64,000 nt of DNA from Hydrogenophaga taeniospiralis (GCF_020510445.1 NZ_JAHBAG010000001.1:1526501-1590500); one strand, 5' to 3'. Shown: positions 36,623 to 46,376, counted from the first letter of the stretch. Program-made: numbers and translations. The notes: generated by a model from the letters alone, not told the origin.

Positions 36623-39600
36623 TCACATATTGCGCCGGTACTGCCCGCCCACGGCGAACAGCGCGCCGGTGATCTGGCCGAGCGAGCAGCAGCGCACCGC
36701 GTCCATCAACACCTCGAACACGTTGCGGTTTTCGATCACCGCCTGCTGCAGGCGCTGCAGCATGGCCGGGGCCTCGGCCGCGTGGCGGGCGTGGAAGTCG
36801 GCCAGGCGCTGGAGCTGGCTCTGCTTTTCTGCGTCGGTGGAGCGCGCGAGTTCCAGCTTGTCCATCACCGCGTCGCCGTGCGGGTTGCGGAAGGTGTTGA
36901 CGCCGATGATGGGGTATTCGCCGGTGTGCTTGAGCATCTCGTAGTGCATGCTCTCGTCCTGGATCTTGCCGCGCTGGTAACCGGTTTCCATCGCCCCCAG
37001 CACGCCGCCGCGCTCGGCGATCTTTTCGAACTCGGCCAGCACGGCTTCCTCCACCAGCTCGGTGAGCTGCTCGATGATGAAGCTGCCCTGGTTCGGGTTC
37101 TCGTTCTTCGCCAGACCCCATTCGCGGTTGATGATCAGCTGGATCGCCATCGCGCGGCGTACCGAGTCTTCGGTGGGCGTGGTGATGGCTTCGTCGAACG
37201 CGTTGGTGTGCAACGAGTTGCAGTTGTCGTAGATCGCGATCAGCGCCTGCAGCGTGGTGCGGATGTCGTTGAACTGGATCTCCTGCGCGTGCAGCGATCT
37301 GCCCGAGGTCTGCACGTGGTACTTGAGCTTCTGGCTGCGCTCGTTGGCGCCGTACTTCTCTTTCATGGCCACGGCCCAGATGCGGCGCGCCACGCGGCCC
37401 AGCACGGTGTACTCCGGGTCCATGCCGTTGCTGAAGAAGAAGCTCAGGTTGGGCGCGAAGTCGTCGATGTGCATGCCCCTCGCGAGATAGGCTTCGACGA
37501 AGGTGAAGCCGTTGCTCAGCGTGAAAGCCAACTGGCTGATCGGGTTCGCTCCAGCTTCGGCGATGTGATAGCCCGAGATCGACACCGAGTAGAAGTTGCG
37601 CACGTCGTGGTGCACGAAGTACTCGGCGATGTCGCCCATGACCTTCAATGAGAACTCGGTCGAGAAGATGCAGGTGTTCTGCCCCTGGTCTTCTTTCAAT
37701 ATGTCGGCCTGCACCGTGCCGCGCACGTTGGCCAGCACCCACTCGCGGATCTTCTGCGCTTCGGTGTCGGTCGGCTCGCGGCCGTTGTCGGCCTTGAACT
37801 TCTCGATGTTCTGGTCGATCGCGGTGTTCATGAACATCGCCAGGATGCTCGGCGCCGGGCCGTTGATGGTCATGGAGACCGAGGTGGCCGGGTGGCACAG
37901 GTCGAAGCCGCCGTAGAGCACCTTCATGTCGTCCAGCGTGGCGATGGATACGCCCGAATTGCCCACCTTGCCGTAGATGTCGGGCCGCGGGGCCGGGTCG
38001 GCGCCGTAGAGCGTGACCGAGTCGAAGGCGGTGGACAGGCGCTTGGCCGGCGTGCCCTCGGAGAGCAGCTTGAAGCGGCGGTTGGTGCGGAAGGCGTCGC
38101 CTTCGCCCGCGAACATGCGGGTCGGGTCCTCGCCCTCGCGCTTGAAGGCGAAGGTGCCCGCGGTGTAGGGGTAGCTGCCGGGCACGTTGTCCAGCATCAG
38201 CCATTGGAGGATCTCGCCGTGGTCCTCGTACCGCGGCAGGGCCACCTTGCGGATGGTGGTGCCCGAGAGGCTTTTGGTGGTGAGCGCGGTGCGGATTTCC
38301 TTGTCGCGGATCTTCACCACGTATTCGTCACCGGCGTAGGCCTTCTGCATGTCGGGCCACTGGGCCAGCAGCTTGCGCGCGGCCGGATCCTGCAGCAGCT
38401 CGCGTTCCTGGGCCAGGTCGATCGCGGCCTCGGCGGCCTTGGGCCGGTGGGGCTTGGCCACGCTGAGCATGCGCGCGGCCTCGCGCAGCTGCTGGATCTC
38501 GCGCGCGAGCCTGGCCTGTTCGCGCGCCTTCTTCTTGTAGCCCCGCAGCGTGTCGCTGATCTCGGCCAGGTAACGCGTGCGCGCGGCCGGCACGATGGGG
38601 CTCTGGTTGGTGCTGTGGCGCACCGCCACCTGTGGCAATCGGCCTTCGTGCAGCGGCAGGCCCAGCGCCGTCAGGCGGGTCTTGAGCGCCTGGTAGAGCG
38701 CGGTCACTCCGTCGTCGTTGAAGCGCGCGGCCATGGTGCCGAACACCGGCATCTGCTCGGCCGGGGTGGTCCAGGCCTCGCGGTTGCGTTGCACTTGCTT
38801 GGCCACGTCGCGCAGCGCGTCGCTGGCGCCCTTGCGGTCGAACTTGTTGATGGCCACGAACTCGGCGAAGTCGAGCATGTCGATCTTTTCGAGCTGGCTG
38901 GCGGCGCCGAACTCGGGGGTCATCACGTACATCGGAATGTCCACGTGCGGCACGATGGCCGCGTCGCCCTGGCCGATGCCGGAGGTCTCGACGATGATCA
39001 GGTCGAAGCCGGCCACCTTGCAGGCGGCCACCGCGTCGGGCAGGGCCGCGCTGATCTCGCTGCCGAAATCGCGCGTGGCCAGCGAACGCATGAACACGCG
39101 CTGGCCGTTGTCCGGGCAGCCATCGGGCAGCGCGGCGCGCGAAGCGCCCGGCGTGGTGGCCCAGGGAGAGATCGCGTTCATGCGGATGCGGTCGCCCAGC
39201 AGGGCGCCACCGCTCTTGCGGCGCGAGGGGTCGATGCTGATGAGGGCCACGCGCAGGCGGTCTTCCTGGTCCAGACGCAGGCGGCGGATCAGCTCGTCGG
39301 TCAGGCTGGACTTGCCCGCGCCGCCGGTGCCGGTGATGCCGAGCACCGGCACCTTTTTGCGGGCGGCCTCGGTGCGGATGGCCTCGACCAGCGCCGGGTC
39401 GAGGGGGCCGTCGCCCTGCGGTGCCGGCTTGCCTTCGTCCACCGCTGGCCGGTTCTCCAGCGCCGTGATCAGCTGCGCCAGCGCGCGCCAGTGCATTTCG
39501 CCGTGACCCTGGATGGCGCCGAGCGTGGTGGGCGCGTAGGGCGTGAGGTCCCGGTCGCAGCGCATCACCATCTCGCCGATCATGCCGGCCAGGCCCATGC

Positions 39601-40006
39601 GCTGGCCATCCTCGGGGCTGTAGATGCGCGCCACGCCATAGTCCTGCAGCTCCCGGATTTCGCTCGGCACGATCACCCCGCCGCCGCCGCCGAACACCTG
39701 GATGTGTTCGCCGCCGCGGCTCTTGAGCAGGTCCACCATGTACTTGAAGTACTCCACGTGGCCGCCCTGGTAGGAGCTGATGGCGATGCCCTGGGCGTCT
39801 TCCTGCAGCGCGGCGGTGACCACCTCGTCCACCGAGCGGTTGTGCCCCAGGTGGATCACTTCGGCGCCCATGCCCTGCAGGATGCGGCGCATGATGTTGA
39901 TGGCCGCGTCGTGCCCGTCGAACAGGCTCGCGGCGGTGACGAAGCGCACCTTGTTCGTGGGGCGGTAGTTGGCCAGGGCCTGGTAGTCGGCGCTGAGTTG
40001 GGTCAT
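36623..40006 (-). CDS. icmF: Fused isobutyryl-CoA mutase IcmF
   Basis: 1127 residues, one polypeptide with three parts in the IcmF order. Residues 1-150 are a B12-binding domain (Asp30-Gly-His32-Asp lower-ligand motif). Then comes a MeaI-type G-protein chaperone (P-loop [14 protein letters not shown] near 225; base motif NKFDRKG). Last is the mutase catalytic domain ([33 protein letters not shown]). It interconverts isobutyryl-CoA and butyryl-CoA with adenosylcobalamin and GTP. The insert carrying the chaperone separates it from methylmalonyl-CoA mutase. It is 33 bp downstream of ppk2. Confidence 0.95.
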   Translation of the reverse strand: MTQLSADYQALANYRPTNKVRFVTAASLFDGHDAAINIMRRILQGMGAEVIHLGHNRSVDEVVTAALQEDAQGIAISSYQGGHVEYFKYMVDLLKSRGGEHIQVFGGGGGVIVPSEIRELQDYGVARIYSPEDGQRMGLAGMIGEMVMRCDRDLTPYAPTTLGAIQGHGEMHWRALAQLITALENRPAVDEGKPAPQGDGPLDPALVEAIRTEAARKKVPVLGITGTGGAGKSSLTDELIRRLRLDQEDRLRVALISIDPSRRKSGGALLGDRIRMNAISPWATTPGASRAALPDGCPDNGQRVFMRSLATRDFGSEISAALPDAVAACKVAGFDLIIVETSGIGQGDAAIVPHVDIPMYVMTPEFGAASQLEKIDMLDFAEFVAINKFDRKGASDALRDVAKQVQRNREAWTTPAEQMPVFGTMAARFNDDGVTALYQALKTRLTALGLPLHEGRLPQVAVRHSTNQSPIVPAARTRYLAEISDTLRGYKKKAREQARLAREIQQLREAARMLSVAKPHRPKAAEAAIDLAQERELLQDPAARKLLAQWPDMQKAYAGDEYVVKIRDKEIRTALTTKSLSGTTIRKVALPRYEDHGEILQWLMLDNVPGSYPYTAGTFAFKREGEDPTRMFAGEGDAFRTNRRFKLLSEGTPAKRLSTAFDSVTLYGADPAPRPDIYGKVGNSGVSIATLDDMKVLYGGFDLCHPATSVSMTINGPAPSILAMFMNTAIDQNIEKFKADNGREPTDTEAQKIREWVLANVRGTVQADILKEDQGQNTCIFSTEFSLKVMGDIAEYFVHHDVRNFYSVSISGYHIAEAGANPISQLAFTLSNGFTFVEAYLARGMHIDDFAPNLSFFFSNGMDPEYTVLGRVARRIWAVAMKEKYGANERSQKLKYHVQTSGRSLHAQEIQFNDIRTTLQALIAIYDNCNSLHTNAFDEAITTPTEDSVRRAMAIQLIINREWGLAKNENPNQGSFIIEQLTELVEEAVLAEFEKIAERGGVLGAMETGYQRGKIQDESMHYEMLKHTGEYPIIGVNTFRNPHGDAVMDKLELARSTDAEKQSQLQRLADFHARHAAEAPAMLQRLQQAVIENRNVFEVLMDAVRCCSLGQITGALFAVGGQYRRNM

Positions 40007-40039
40007 GGCTTGTCTCTTGTATTTGGGGGGAATGAAGGC

Positions 40040-40939
40040 CTACTGGATGCGCAGTCCGGCCAGGGCCGGATCTTCGGGGGGGTAGCGCAGGTCCAGCGCT
40101 TTGAGGGTGTCGCGCACCAGGGTCGCGATCATCAGGTTGCGGTGGGTCTTGGAGTCGGCCGGCACCACCGTCCAGGGCGCCCAGGGTGTGCTGGTCTCGT
40201 GCAGCAGCGATTCGTAGGCCTGCTGGTAGTCGCCCCACTGCTTGCGCACCTCCAGGTCGCCCAGGCTGAATTTCCAGTGTTTGGTGGGGTCGTCCACCCG
40301 GTCCTGCAGGCGCTGGCGCTGCTCTTCAAAACCGATGTGCAGCATGCACTTGAGGATCACGGTGCCGGTCTCGGCCAGCAGGCGCTCGAAATCGTTGATC
40401 TGGCGGTAGCGCTGGCGGGTCTGTTCGGGCGTGATCCATCCGTTGACCACCGGCACCAGCACGTCTTCGTAGTGGCTGCGGTTGAACACCATGATCTCGC
40501 CCGCGCCGGGCACCTTCTGGTGGATGCGCCAGAGGTAGTCGTGATCGCGTTCGGCTTCGGTGGGCGCTTTCCAGCCCACGGTGTGCACGCCCAGCGGGCT
40601 GGTGCGTTCGAACACGCCGCGCACGGTGCCGTCCTTGCCGGAGGTGTCCGTGCCCTGCAGGACCAGCAGCAACTTGTAGCGGCCGTCGGCGAAAAACAGG
40701 TTCTGCAGCACGTCGAGTTCCTGCGTGAGCACATCGAGCGCGGCCCGGTCGGTGGCCTTGTTGCCCCCCGAGTAGGGCTTGGCGCCCGTGTCCAGGGCGT
40801 CGAGCGCCTTGGGCCGGCCGTTCTTGCCGTTTTTGCCTGGGGTCTGGGGCTCGATCTGCCAGTCTTGCCAGCGGCTGCCCCGGGTGGCCCGGATCGCGGC
40901 GGCTGGAAAGGGCAACGGGGCATCGCTCGGGCTGGGCAT
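40040..40939 (-). CDS. ppk2: Polyphosphate kinase 2
   Basis: 299 residues. Walker A GTDTSGKDGTVRGVF, the lid-like TSPLGVHTVGWKAPTEAERDHDYLWR, and Walker B VFNRSHYEDVLVP identify a PPK2 enzyme, which moves phosphate between polyphosphate and nucleotides. A KHWKFS motif precedes the C-terminal helices. Which of AMP, ADP or GDP it uses cannot be read reliably. GGAGAC lies just before the ATG. It probably shares a promoter with icmF. Confidence 0.92.
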   Translation of the reverse strand: MPSPSDAPLPFPAAAIRATRGSRWQDWQIEPQTPGKNGKNGRPKALDALDTGAKPYSGGNKATDRAALDVLTQELDVLQNLFFADGRYKLLLVLQGTDTSGKDGTVRGVFERTSPLGVHTVGWKAPTEAERDHDYLWRIHQKVPGAGEIMVFNRSHYEDVLVPVVNGWITPEQTRQRYRQINDFERLLAETGTVILKCMLHIGFEEQRQRLQDRVDDPTKHWKFSLGDLEVRKQWGDYQQAYESLLHETSTPWAPWTVVPADSKTHRNLMIATLVRDTLKALDLRYPPEDPALAGLRIQ

Positions 40940-41002
40940 GGCGTCTCCGGTGGGTGGGCAGGCAGGGTGCAACAGGCGCGACCCCACGTCAATCGTTTTG
41001 AT

Positions 41003-41022
41003 TGACGTTTACGTAAACGTCA
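41003..41022. promoter_or_regulatory. Perfect 20-bp palindrome between ppk2 and csoR-like genes
   Basis: Arms TGACGTTTAC and GTAAACGTCA meet with no spacer. The centre is 73 bp upstream of the ppk2 start. The GTTTACGTAAAC core resembles sites described for MerR-type LiuR regulators of branched-chain acyl-CoA genes (from memory), which would fit control of ppk2-icmF. Confidence 0.6.
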
Positions 41023-41093
41023 TATTAACCCGATTTGCCGGAGAGAGGACGAAGCGGGCAGGGGTATCACCCGCCGGGAGCTGGCTTACTACA

Positions 41094-41109
41094 ATACTTG
41101 TTGGGGTAT
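41094..41109 (+). promoter_or_regulatory. Candidate operator of the CsoR/CstR-like gene
   Basis: ATAC and GTAT half-sites with a G-run (ATACTTGTTGGGGTAT). G-tracts flanked by TA are typical of CsoR-family operators. It overlaps a TACAAT -10-like element, 70 bp before the start at 41179. Confidence 0.45.
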
Positions 41110-41178
41110 GTCAGCGACCGTTTCGCCCGTGCGGCCGGTCGTGGAGCAGGAGCCCTGTTTCATTCACAGGAAGACCCG

Positions 41179-41424
41179 ATGTCCACCGTCCACGATCCCG
41201 AACGCAAGCGAGCCCTGGTCCTGCGCCTCAAGCGCGTGGAAGGTCAGTTGCGGGGTATTCAAAAGTTGATCGAAACCGACGCCGACTGCGAAAAAGTGGC
41301 GCAGCAACTCGCCGCCGCCCGCAAGGCGCTGGACAAGACCTTCTTCACCATGGTGGGCTGCGTCATCGCCCAGGGCGATGTCCCCGCGGACGACGTGGCC
41401 GACATGCTGGCCCGTTTTTCCTGA
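41179..41424 (+). CDS. CsoR/CstR-family repressor, likely persulfide-responsive
   Basis: 81 residues of the all-helical DUF156 family. RLKRVEGQLRGIQKLIE is the conserved DNA-binding helix. Cys37 in DADCEKV occupies the first ligand position. The second cysteine is in TMVGCVI, 24 residues later, not 29 as in CsoR or CstR, and the usual histidine is absent, so copper binding is unlikely. The next gene encodes a persulfide dioxygenase-rhodanese, so reactive sulfur sensing is the best inference. Confidence 0.82.
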   Translation: MSTVHDPERKRALVLRLKRVEGQLRGIQKLIETDADCEKVAQQLAAARKALDKTFFTMVGCVIAQGDVPADDVADMLARFS

Positions 41425-41458
41425 GCGGCGCTTGCCCGGATATCCAGAGGGGAAAACC

Positions 41459-42571
41459 ATGAAACCGATACAGCTGTTCGATCCCGATTCCAGCACCTAC
41501 ACCTATGTGCTGTTTGACCAGGTCACGCGCGACGCGATCATCATCGATCCGGTGGACGAGCAGATCGAGCGCGATCTGGCGATCCTGCGCGAGTACGGCC
41601 TGAAACTGGTCTGGGCGGTGGAAACCCATGCCCACGCCGACCACATCACCAGCGCGGGCAAGCTCGCCGAGCTGGCCGGAGCCCGAACCGCCGCACCGCA
41701 GGGCTGTGGGATCGGCACCGCCGCGGTGCAGCTGCGGCACGGCGACACGCTGCCGTTCGGGCAGGAAGTGCTGCAGGTCCTGCACACCCCGGGCCACACC
41801 GCCGGCGGCATGAGCTATGTGTGGCGCAACCACGTCTTCACGGGCGACACCCTGCTCATCAACGGCTGCGGCCGCACCGACTTCCAGTCCGGCAGTGCCG
41901 TCGATCTGTACCGCAGCCTGACCCAGGTGCTGTTTGCCCTGCCCGATGACACCATCGTGTGGCCCGGGCACGATTACCAGGGGCGCAAGCATTCCAGCAT
42001 TGGCCACGAGAAGAAGGGCAATGCCCGCGTGGCGGGCAAGACCGAGGCCGAGTTCGTGGCCCTCATGGACGCGCTCCATCTGCCCAAGCCACGTCGCATC
42101 GACGAAGCCGTGCCGGCCAACCTCAGTTCCGGCATTCGCCACGACGCGGACGGCGCGTTGCTCATGCGCCCGCGCCCGGCGCAGGCGGGCTATGCCGGTG
42201 ACGTGTCGCCTCAGCTGGCCTGGCAGTGGGTGCAGGCGGGCGAGGCGGTGCTGGTGGACGTGCGAACCGATGCCGAGCGCGAATGGGTCGGGTTCGTGCC
42301 CGGTGCGGTGGCCGCGGCCTGGAAGCAGTGGCCGGGCATGGCGATGAACCCGGCATTTGACCAACTGGTGAGCCAGGCGGCCAACGGCAGGAAGCTGGTG
42401 TTTTTGTGCCGCAGCGGGGTGCGCTCCATTGCCGCGGCCAAGCGCGCCACCGAACTGGGGCTGGAGTCCTACAACGTGCTGGAGGGGTTTGAGGGCGACC
42501 CCGACGAGAACGCGCACCGGGGCCGCAAGGGCGGTTGGCGCTACCACGGCCTGCCTTGGCGCCAGAATTGA
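41459..42571 (+). CDS. Persulfide dioxygenase-rhodanese fusion (ETHE1/PRF type)
   Basis: 370 residues. Residues 1-240 are a metallo-beta-lactamase fold with the iron site THAHADH, HTPGHTAGG and FTGDTLLING, followed by GCGRTDFQSGS, an ETHE1 signature. Residues 265-370 are a rhodanese domain with the catalytic cysteine in VFLCRSGVRS. The enzyme oxidises glutathione persulfide to sulfite and the rhodanese moves sulfane sulfur, detoxifying sulfide in the cytoplasm. AGAGGGG precedes the ATG. It follows the repressor gene by 34 bp as an operon. Confidence 0.92.
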   Translation: MKPIQLFDPDSSTYTYVLFDQVTRDAIIIDPVDEQIERDLAILREYGLKLVWAVETHAHADHITSAGKLAELAGARTAAPQGCGIGTAAVQLRHGDTLPFGQEVLQVLHTPGHTAGGMSYVWRNHVFTGDTLLINGCGRTDFQSGSAVDLYRSLTQVLFALPDDTIVWPGHDYQGRKHSSIGHEKKGNARVAGKTEAEFVALMDALHLPKPRRIDEAVPANLSSGIRHDADGALLMRPRPAQAGYAGDVSPQLAWQWVQAGEAVLVDVRTDAEREWVGFVPGAVAAAWKQWPGMAMNPAFDQLVSQAANGRKLVFLCRSGVRSIAAAKRATELGLESYNVLEGFEGDPDENAHRGRKGGWRYHGLPWRQN

Positions 42572-42681
42572 CGACGTCGTGAGTTGACGACGGGGTGAGC
42601 ACCCCGCCGGGGCGCCGGAGGTTCGTCTTTGCCAACTGTCGGCAGAACGTCACGAAACGCGAGGATAAAGCGTAACAAGAC

Positions 42682-42719
42682 CTGTCAGGGTTAGCAGGTA
42701 TGTTGTGAATTCCTAACAG
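42682..42719 (+). promoter_or_regulatory. Imperfect inverted repeat upstream of the autoinducer synthase
   Basis: CTGTCAG (42682-42688) and CTAACAG (42713-42719) pair with one mismatch; GTTAG and CTAAC inside them pair perfectly. It lies 45 bp before the ATG in an AT-richer stretch and could bind a regulator. Confidence 0.35.
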
Positions 42720-42763
42720 ATTTCTTTTTTCAATGAGATTTCCCACTCTCAAAGGAGATCTCG

Positions 42764-44017
42764 ATGGAAACGCTTCAACCCGTCCGCGAAAAGTCCCCGG
42801 TCGACCCGCCGCTGTCCACTGCGTTGCAGGCCCGCATCGGGCGCGAATTCGCCCCCCGATGGCGAGACACCTGGGGTGGACGTTTCGTTCTCCATGGACG
42901 CCCGCCCGGGCCCAACGCCGTGCGTCTGGATGGCAACGACTACCTGAACGTCACCGGGCATCCGGCCATCGTCGCGGCGCAGGTCGAGGCGGTGACGCGC
43001 AGCACGGAGTTCGTGGTCCAGTCGGGGGTCTTCCTGCTCCAGCAGCACCCGACGCGCGCGCTGGAAATGGCGCTGGCCGACTGGGTCGGGAAAGAGGACG
43101 GCTTCGTCTGCCAGTCGGGCTACGCCGCCAATGTGGGTCTGCTGCAGTCCATCGCGGACGCCAGCACGCCGGTCTACCTTGACACCCTGGCCCACACCTC
43201 GCTCTGGGAGGGCGCGCATGCGGCCCGCGCGCCCGCGCACGCGTTCCGGCACAACGATCCGGATCACCTGGACCGGATGCTGGAGAAGAAGGGCGCGGGC
43301 ATCGTGGTGGTGGACTCGGTCTACAGCACGACGGGCGCGCTCTGCCCTTTGAAGGACATGGTGGAGGTTGCGGAAAAACACGGCAGCATGATCCTGGTGG
43401 ACGAATCGCATTCGCTGGGAACCCATGGGCCGGGAGGCGCGGGCCTGTGCGCCGAGCTGGGGCTGACGGACCGGGTGCATTTCATCACCGCCAGCCTGGC
43501 CAAGGCGGTCGCGGGCCGGGCCGGCTTCTTCAGCGCGCCCGCCAGCATGCGCTACTACATCCTGAGCTCCAGCTACCCCAACATCTTCAGCTCCTGCCTG
43601 CTGCCGCCCGAGGTGGCCGGGCTGCAGGCCACGGTGGCGGTGCTGCGCGCGGCCGACGCCGAGCGCGGCCGGCTGCGCTCGGTGACCCGCCGGCTGAGGG
43701 ACGCGTTCACCCGTCTGGGGTATCCCATTCACCAGGGCACGGAGCAGATCATTTCCCTGGAGGCGGGCACCGAACCCGAGACCATGAAGCTGCGCGACGC
43801 CCTGGAGGAACGCGGGGTGTTCGGCGCCATCTTCTGTGCGCCCGCGACGAGCCGCAACCGCGCCATGGTCAGGCTCACGCTCAACGCGTCCCTGACCGAC
43901 GCCGAGCTGGATCATGTGGTCGACGTGGCGCGGGAAATCGCGCCGCTGGTCAAGCCCTGGGACTGGCCGATCGCGCGCCGCGCCCGAGCCGTCGCCGCGG
44001 GCGCTCAGGCGTCCTGA
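42764..44017 (+). CDS. jqsA: CqsA/LqsA/JqsA-type alpha-hydroxyketone autoinducer synthase
   Basis: 417 residues, PLP-dependent alpha-oxoamine synthase fold. The PLP lysine is Lys247 in ITASLAKAVAGRAGF; DESHSLGTHG (Asp213, His216) stacks the cofactor; HTSLWEGAHAA is the CqsA-like active-site segment. CqsA and LqsA condense an aminobutyrate-derived or SAM-derived unit with acyl-CoA to make signals such as CAI-1 or LAI-1. A strong AAAGGAG precedes the ATG. A sensor kinase and response regulator gene lie directly downstream on the other strand, overlapping by 13 bp. That context excludes a housekeeping BioF or Kbl. The acyl chain is unknown. Confidence 0.85.
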   Translation: METLQPVREKSPVDPPLSTALQARIGREFAPRWRDTWGGRFVLHGRPPGPNAVRLDGNDYLNVTGHPAIVAAQVEAVTRSTEFVVQSGVFLLQQHPTRALEMALADWVGKEDGFVCQSGYAANVGLLQSIADASTPVYLDTLAHTSLWEGAHAARAPAHAFRHNDPDHLDRMLEKKGAGIVVVDSVYSTTGALCPLKDMVEVAEKHGSMILVDESHSLGTHGPGGAGLCAELGLTDRVHFITASLAKAVAGRAGFFSAPASMRYYILSSSYPNIFSSCLLPPEVAGLQATVAVLRAADAERGRLRSVTRRLRDAFTRLGYPIHQGTEQIISLEAGTEPETMKLRDALEERGVFGAIFCAPATSRNRAMVRLTLNASLTDAELDHVVDVAREIAPLVKPWDWPIARRARAVAAGAQAS

Positions 44018-44991
44018 ATCACCCGGGCCCCCTGCGCCTCCAGGAAGTTGCGGTAGGGGTAGATGGGCTGCGGCAGGTCGGCCTCGGTCAAGGGGAAGAG
44101 GGCAGCGGTCAGCACCGCGTCGTCTCCCATCGACAAGGTCCGCGCCGTGCGAATGGGGCCGGGCAGGTTCAGCTGTTGGTGCAGTTCCACCGCGGGCAGC
44201 AACTGCCCGGCCTGCACCGCGCGCACCAGGTCAAAACCCAGACCGGCGGAGTTCGCCAGTTCCGCCAGGTCCGTCAGGCCGGTGGTGGGCTCCAGCTGCA
44301 ACCATTCGCAACCCCCCGTGGCGTTCAGCCCCAACAGGCCGAAGGGTTCACCCAGCACCACGTATTCCACCCAGCGCTTCTGGGTGTGCGCCTGCAGCGC
44401 GTGCGCCACCGAAGGCATCTGCAGTATGGATTGCTGGGTGGGCCGCAGGGCCGCGCGCCAGAGGGTGTTCAGGCGGGGGTGTGGCGCATGGGCGAGCTTG
44501 GCCAGGGCCGTCAGCAGACGACCTGAAATGTCCGCGGTCTGCTTGGGGATGAACTGGTCGATCAGTCCGTGGTTGAACGCCTGGATGGCGATCTGTTCGT
44601 CGGCGGCGCCCGTCAGCAGCACCCGCGAGCCCGGCCAGTCCAGCAGGGTGTTGAGCACCTTCAGACCGTCGGTGCCGGGCATGGCGTAGTCCACCACGCA
44701 GATCTGCGCCAACCGGTAGCGCGACGGGTTGTTGGCCCAGTACCGCAGGACCTGGGGCATCAATGGCTGCCCCTGCCGCCAGCGCTCGATCATCTGGATG
44801 TGCAGTCCGGCGTCGGCCTCCCAGCGCGCGGGCTCCTCCCGCATGCGTTCGACAAACCCGGCTGGCCGCGAGTACAGCTCCATCTGCAGGTGGGCGGGAA
44901 CGACCATGCCGAGCATTTCGAGATAGTCGATGTCGTCGTCGAGAAACAGGATGTTGCCCGGACGCTGAAAGAGGGGAATTTTGATGGCCAT
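44005..44991 (-). CDS. jqsR: JqsR/LqsR-like response regulator with an inserted receiver
   Basis: 328 residues. The receiver begins ILFLDDDIDYLEM; the phospho-acceptor is Asp101 in CVVDYAMPGTDG and the conserved lysine is in QFIPKQTAD. About 50 residues (roughly 46-94) are inserted between the first helix and the phospho-acceptor strand, absent from standard receivers. The C-terminal 150 residues have no DNA-binding motif. It is 24 bp downstream of the sensor kinase gene and convergent with the synthase. It probably signals by protein contact, as in the Lqs system. Confidence 0.8.
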   Translation of the reverse strand: MAIKIPLFQRPGNILFLDDDIDYLEMLGMVVPAHLQMELYSRPAGFVERMREEPARWEADAGLHIQMIERWRQGQPLMPQVLRYWANNPSRYRLAQICVVDYAMPGTDGLKVLNTLLDWPGSRVLLTGAADEQIAIQAFNHGLIDQFIPKQTADISGRLLTALAKLAHAPHPRLNTLWRAALRPTQQSILQMPSVAHALQAHTQKRWVEYVVLGEPFGLLGLNATGGCEWLQLEPTTGLTDLAELANSAGLGFDLVRAVQAGQLLPAVELHQQLNLPGPIRTARTLSMGDDAVLTAALFPLTEADLPQPIYPYRNFLEAQGARVIQDA

Positions 44992-45015
44992 ATGGGGTTG
45001 CTGGTGTGAGCCGAT

Positions 45016-46326
45016 TCAGGCGTCTTTGGGTGTGTCGAGCGGGAGGTCGATCATGAAAACCGCTCCCTCGTTGGGTTCGGAGTGCACGCTGATCTGGCCG
45101 TGGGCGGCCTCGACCACGTTCTTGCAGAACGTCAGGCCCAGCCCACTGCCCGCGCCCACCTGGGTGGAGAAAAAGGGTTCAAAAATGCGGTGCAGCTTCT
45201 CGTAGGGAATGCCCACGCCGGTATCGGAGACGGCGATGCGCCCCTTGCCATGGTGCAGGCCCACCTGGATGCGCAGGTCGCCGGGTTGGGGGGCTGCGCC
45301 CGCCGACGCCAGGGAATGCAGGGCGTTCTTCAGCAGATTGGTGAGCACCTGGGCAAACAGGGGGCGTGAACCCTGAAAGCAGAAATCCTGCTGAATGTGC
45401 ACCTGCACGCAATCGCGCTCGCGGAATGAGCGGAACGGGTAGTGGCTGACCAGCTCGTTCACCAGCTCGGCGGCCATGATGGCGGACTGCTCGCGCGGCA
45501 GGCGCAGCAGCTGGGCGTTGGAGATCTGGGTGTCGATCTGGCGGTTCATGCTGCGCACCAGGTTCTGCAGCCGCCCGGAGAGTTCTTCGATCTTCTTGCG
45601 CTTGCTCTCAGGGACGTCGTGCTGCACCAGATTGCGCAACACGTCGCCCATCAGATTGACGGTGGCCAGCGGCGTGCGCAGTTCGTGCGCCATCACGCCC
45701 ATGGTGCTCAGCGTGTTGAACAGGCGCGCGCGGCGCAGGTTGGCGCTGGAAAAACCCAGCATCACACCCATCACACTGCCAAAGGCGATCACGACGATGT
45801 TCGCGAGGGGCTCGCGCCAGGGGGCGCTGTTCACATGCATGAGACCCGCTGTGGCCCAGCCTGCCAGTCCGCCCGTGATCAGGCCCAGCGAAGCCAGGCG
45901 CCAGTCGGTTGCGTGGTAGTAGATCAGGATCATGGCGGTCAGGCTGGCCAGCCAGACCTGATTGCCGTCGTTCATGCAGTACATCCAGGTGAAGAACCAG
46001 GGCAGCTGGACCCAGGTCGCCACAGTGAACAGCCAACCGCTTTGCTGCGAGGCCGGCTCTTTGTAGACGGCCGGCAACAGGTACAGCAGCGCCAGCAGGG
46101 CCATGGCGGCGCGCACGCCAGGGTTTTCGTACGGCTGGGGCAGCCACCGCCCCCACACCCAGGCAAAAATGATGTGCCCGAAAAAGGTAAACGCGCCAAT
46201 CCAGATCAGCCGATTGCTGGATGGGTGCAAAATAGGCTCCAGCGGGGCGCGGATGATCTCGTCCAGCACCCAATGCCAGAGTCGGGCTCCGGCACTTTGA
46301 ACCCACAAACGGTCCATCGGCAACAT
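45016..46326 (-). CDS. jqsS: JqsS/LqsS-like membrane sensor histidine kinase
   Basis: 436 residues. Six hydrophobic segments between residues 38 and 195 form the sensor, with no periplasmic domain of note. The H-box is GVMAHELRTPLATV (His214), N-box LLKNALHSLA, G1 VSDTGVGIP, G2 GAGSGLGLTFC. The layout parallels PhcS at the other end of the window but the sequence is clearly different. AAGGAG lies just before the chosen ATG; a second ATG three codons later is an alternative. It is the first gene of the two-gene minus-strand operon. Confidence 0.85.
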   Translation of the reverse strand: MLPMDRLWVQSAGARLWHWVLDEIIRAPLEPILHPSSNRLIWIGAFTFFGHIIFAWVWGRWLPQPYENPGVRAAMALLALLYLLPAVYKEPASQQSGWLFTVATWVQLPWFFTWMYCMNDGNQVWLASLTAMILIYYHATDWRLASLGLITGGLAGWATAGLMHVNSAPWREPLANIVVIAFGSVMGVMLGFSSANLRRARLFNTLSTMGVMAHELRTPLATVNLMGDVLRNLVQHDVPESKRKKIEELSGRLQNLVRSMNRQIDTQISNAQLLRLPREQSAIMAAELVNELVSHYPFRSFRERDCVQVHIQQDFCFQGSRPLFAQVLTNLLKNALHSLASAGAAPQPGDLRIQVGLHHGKGRIAVSDTGVGIPYEKLHRIFEPFFSTQVGAGSGLGLTFCKNVVEAAHGQISVHSEPNEGAVFMIDLPLDTPKDA

Positions 46327-46376
46327 GTACTCCTTCAACAAAGACAGCCAACGGGCCGTGACATCCCCCCCACTGT

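Noticed and set aside
37892..41005. A 1037-codon open frame on the + strand opposite icmF and ppk2
   Set aside because: It is antisense to two well-conserved genes, has the His/Arg/Gly-rich composition of a high-GC shadow frame, and shows no family motifs.
42569..42590. Repeated TTGACGACG next to the persulfide dioxygenase stop as an operator
   Set aside because: Only two short direct copies, one overlapping the stop codon, without symmetry or promoter elements nearby.
42764..44017. Housekeeping BioF, Kbl or 5-aminolevulinate synthase
   Set aside because: The fold is shared, but the neighbouring six-helix kinase and response regulator genes, and the HTSLWEGA segment, fit the autoinducer synthase group. 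No biotin, threonine or haem genes are nearby.
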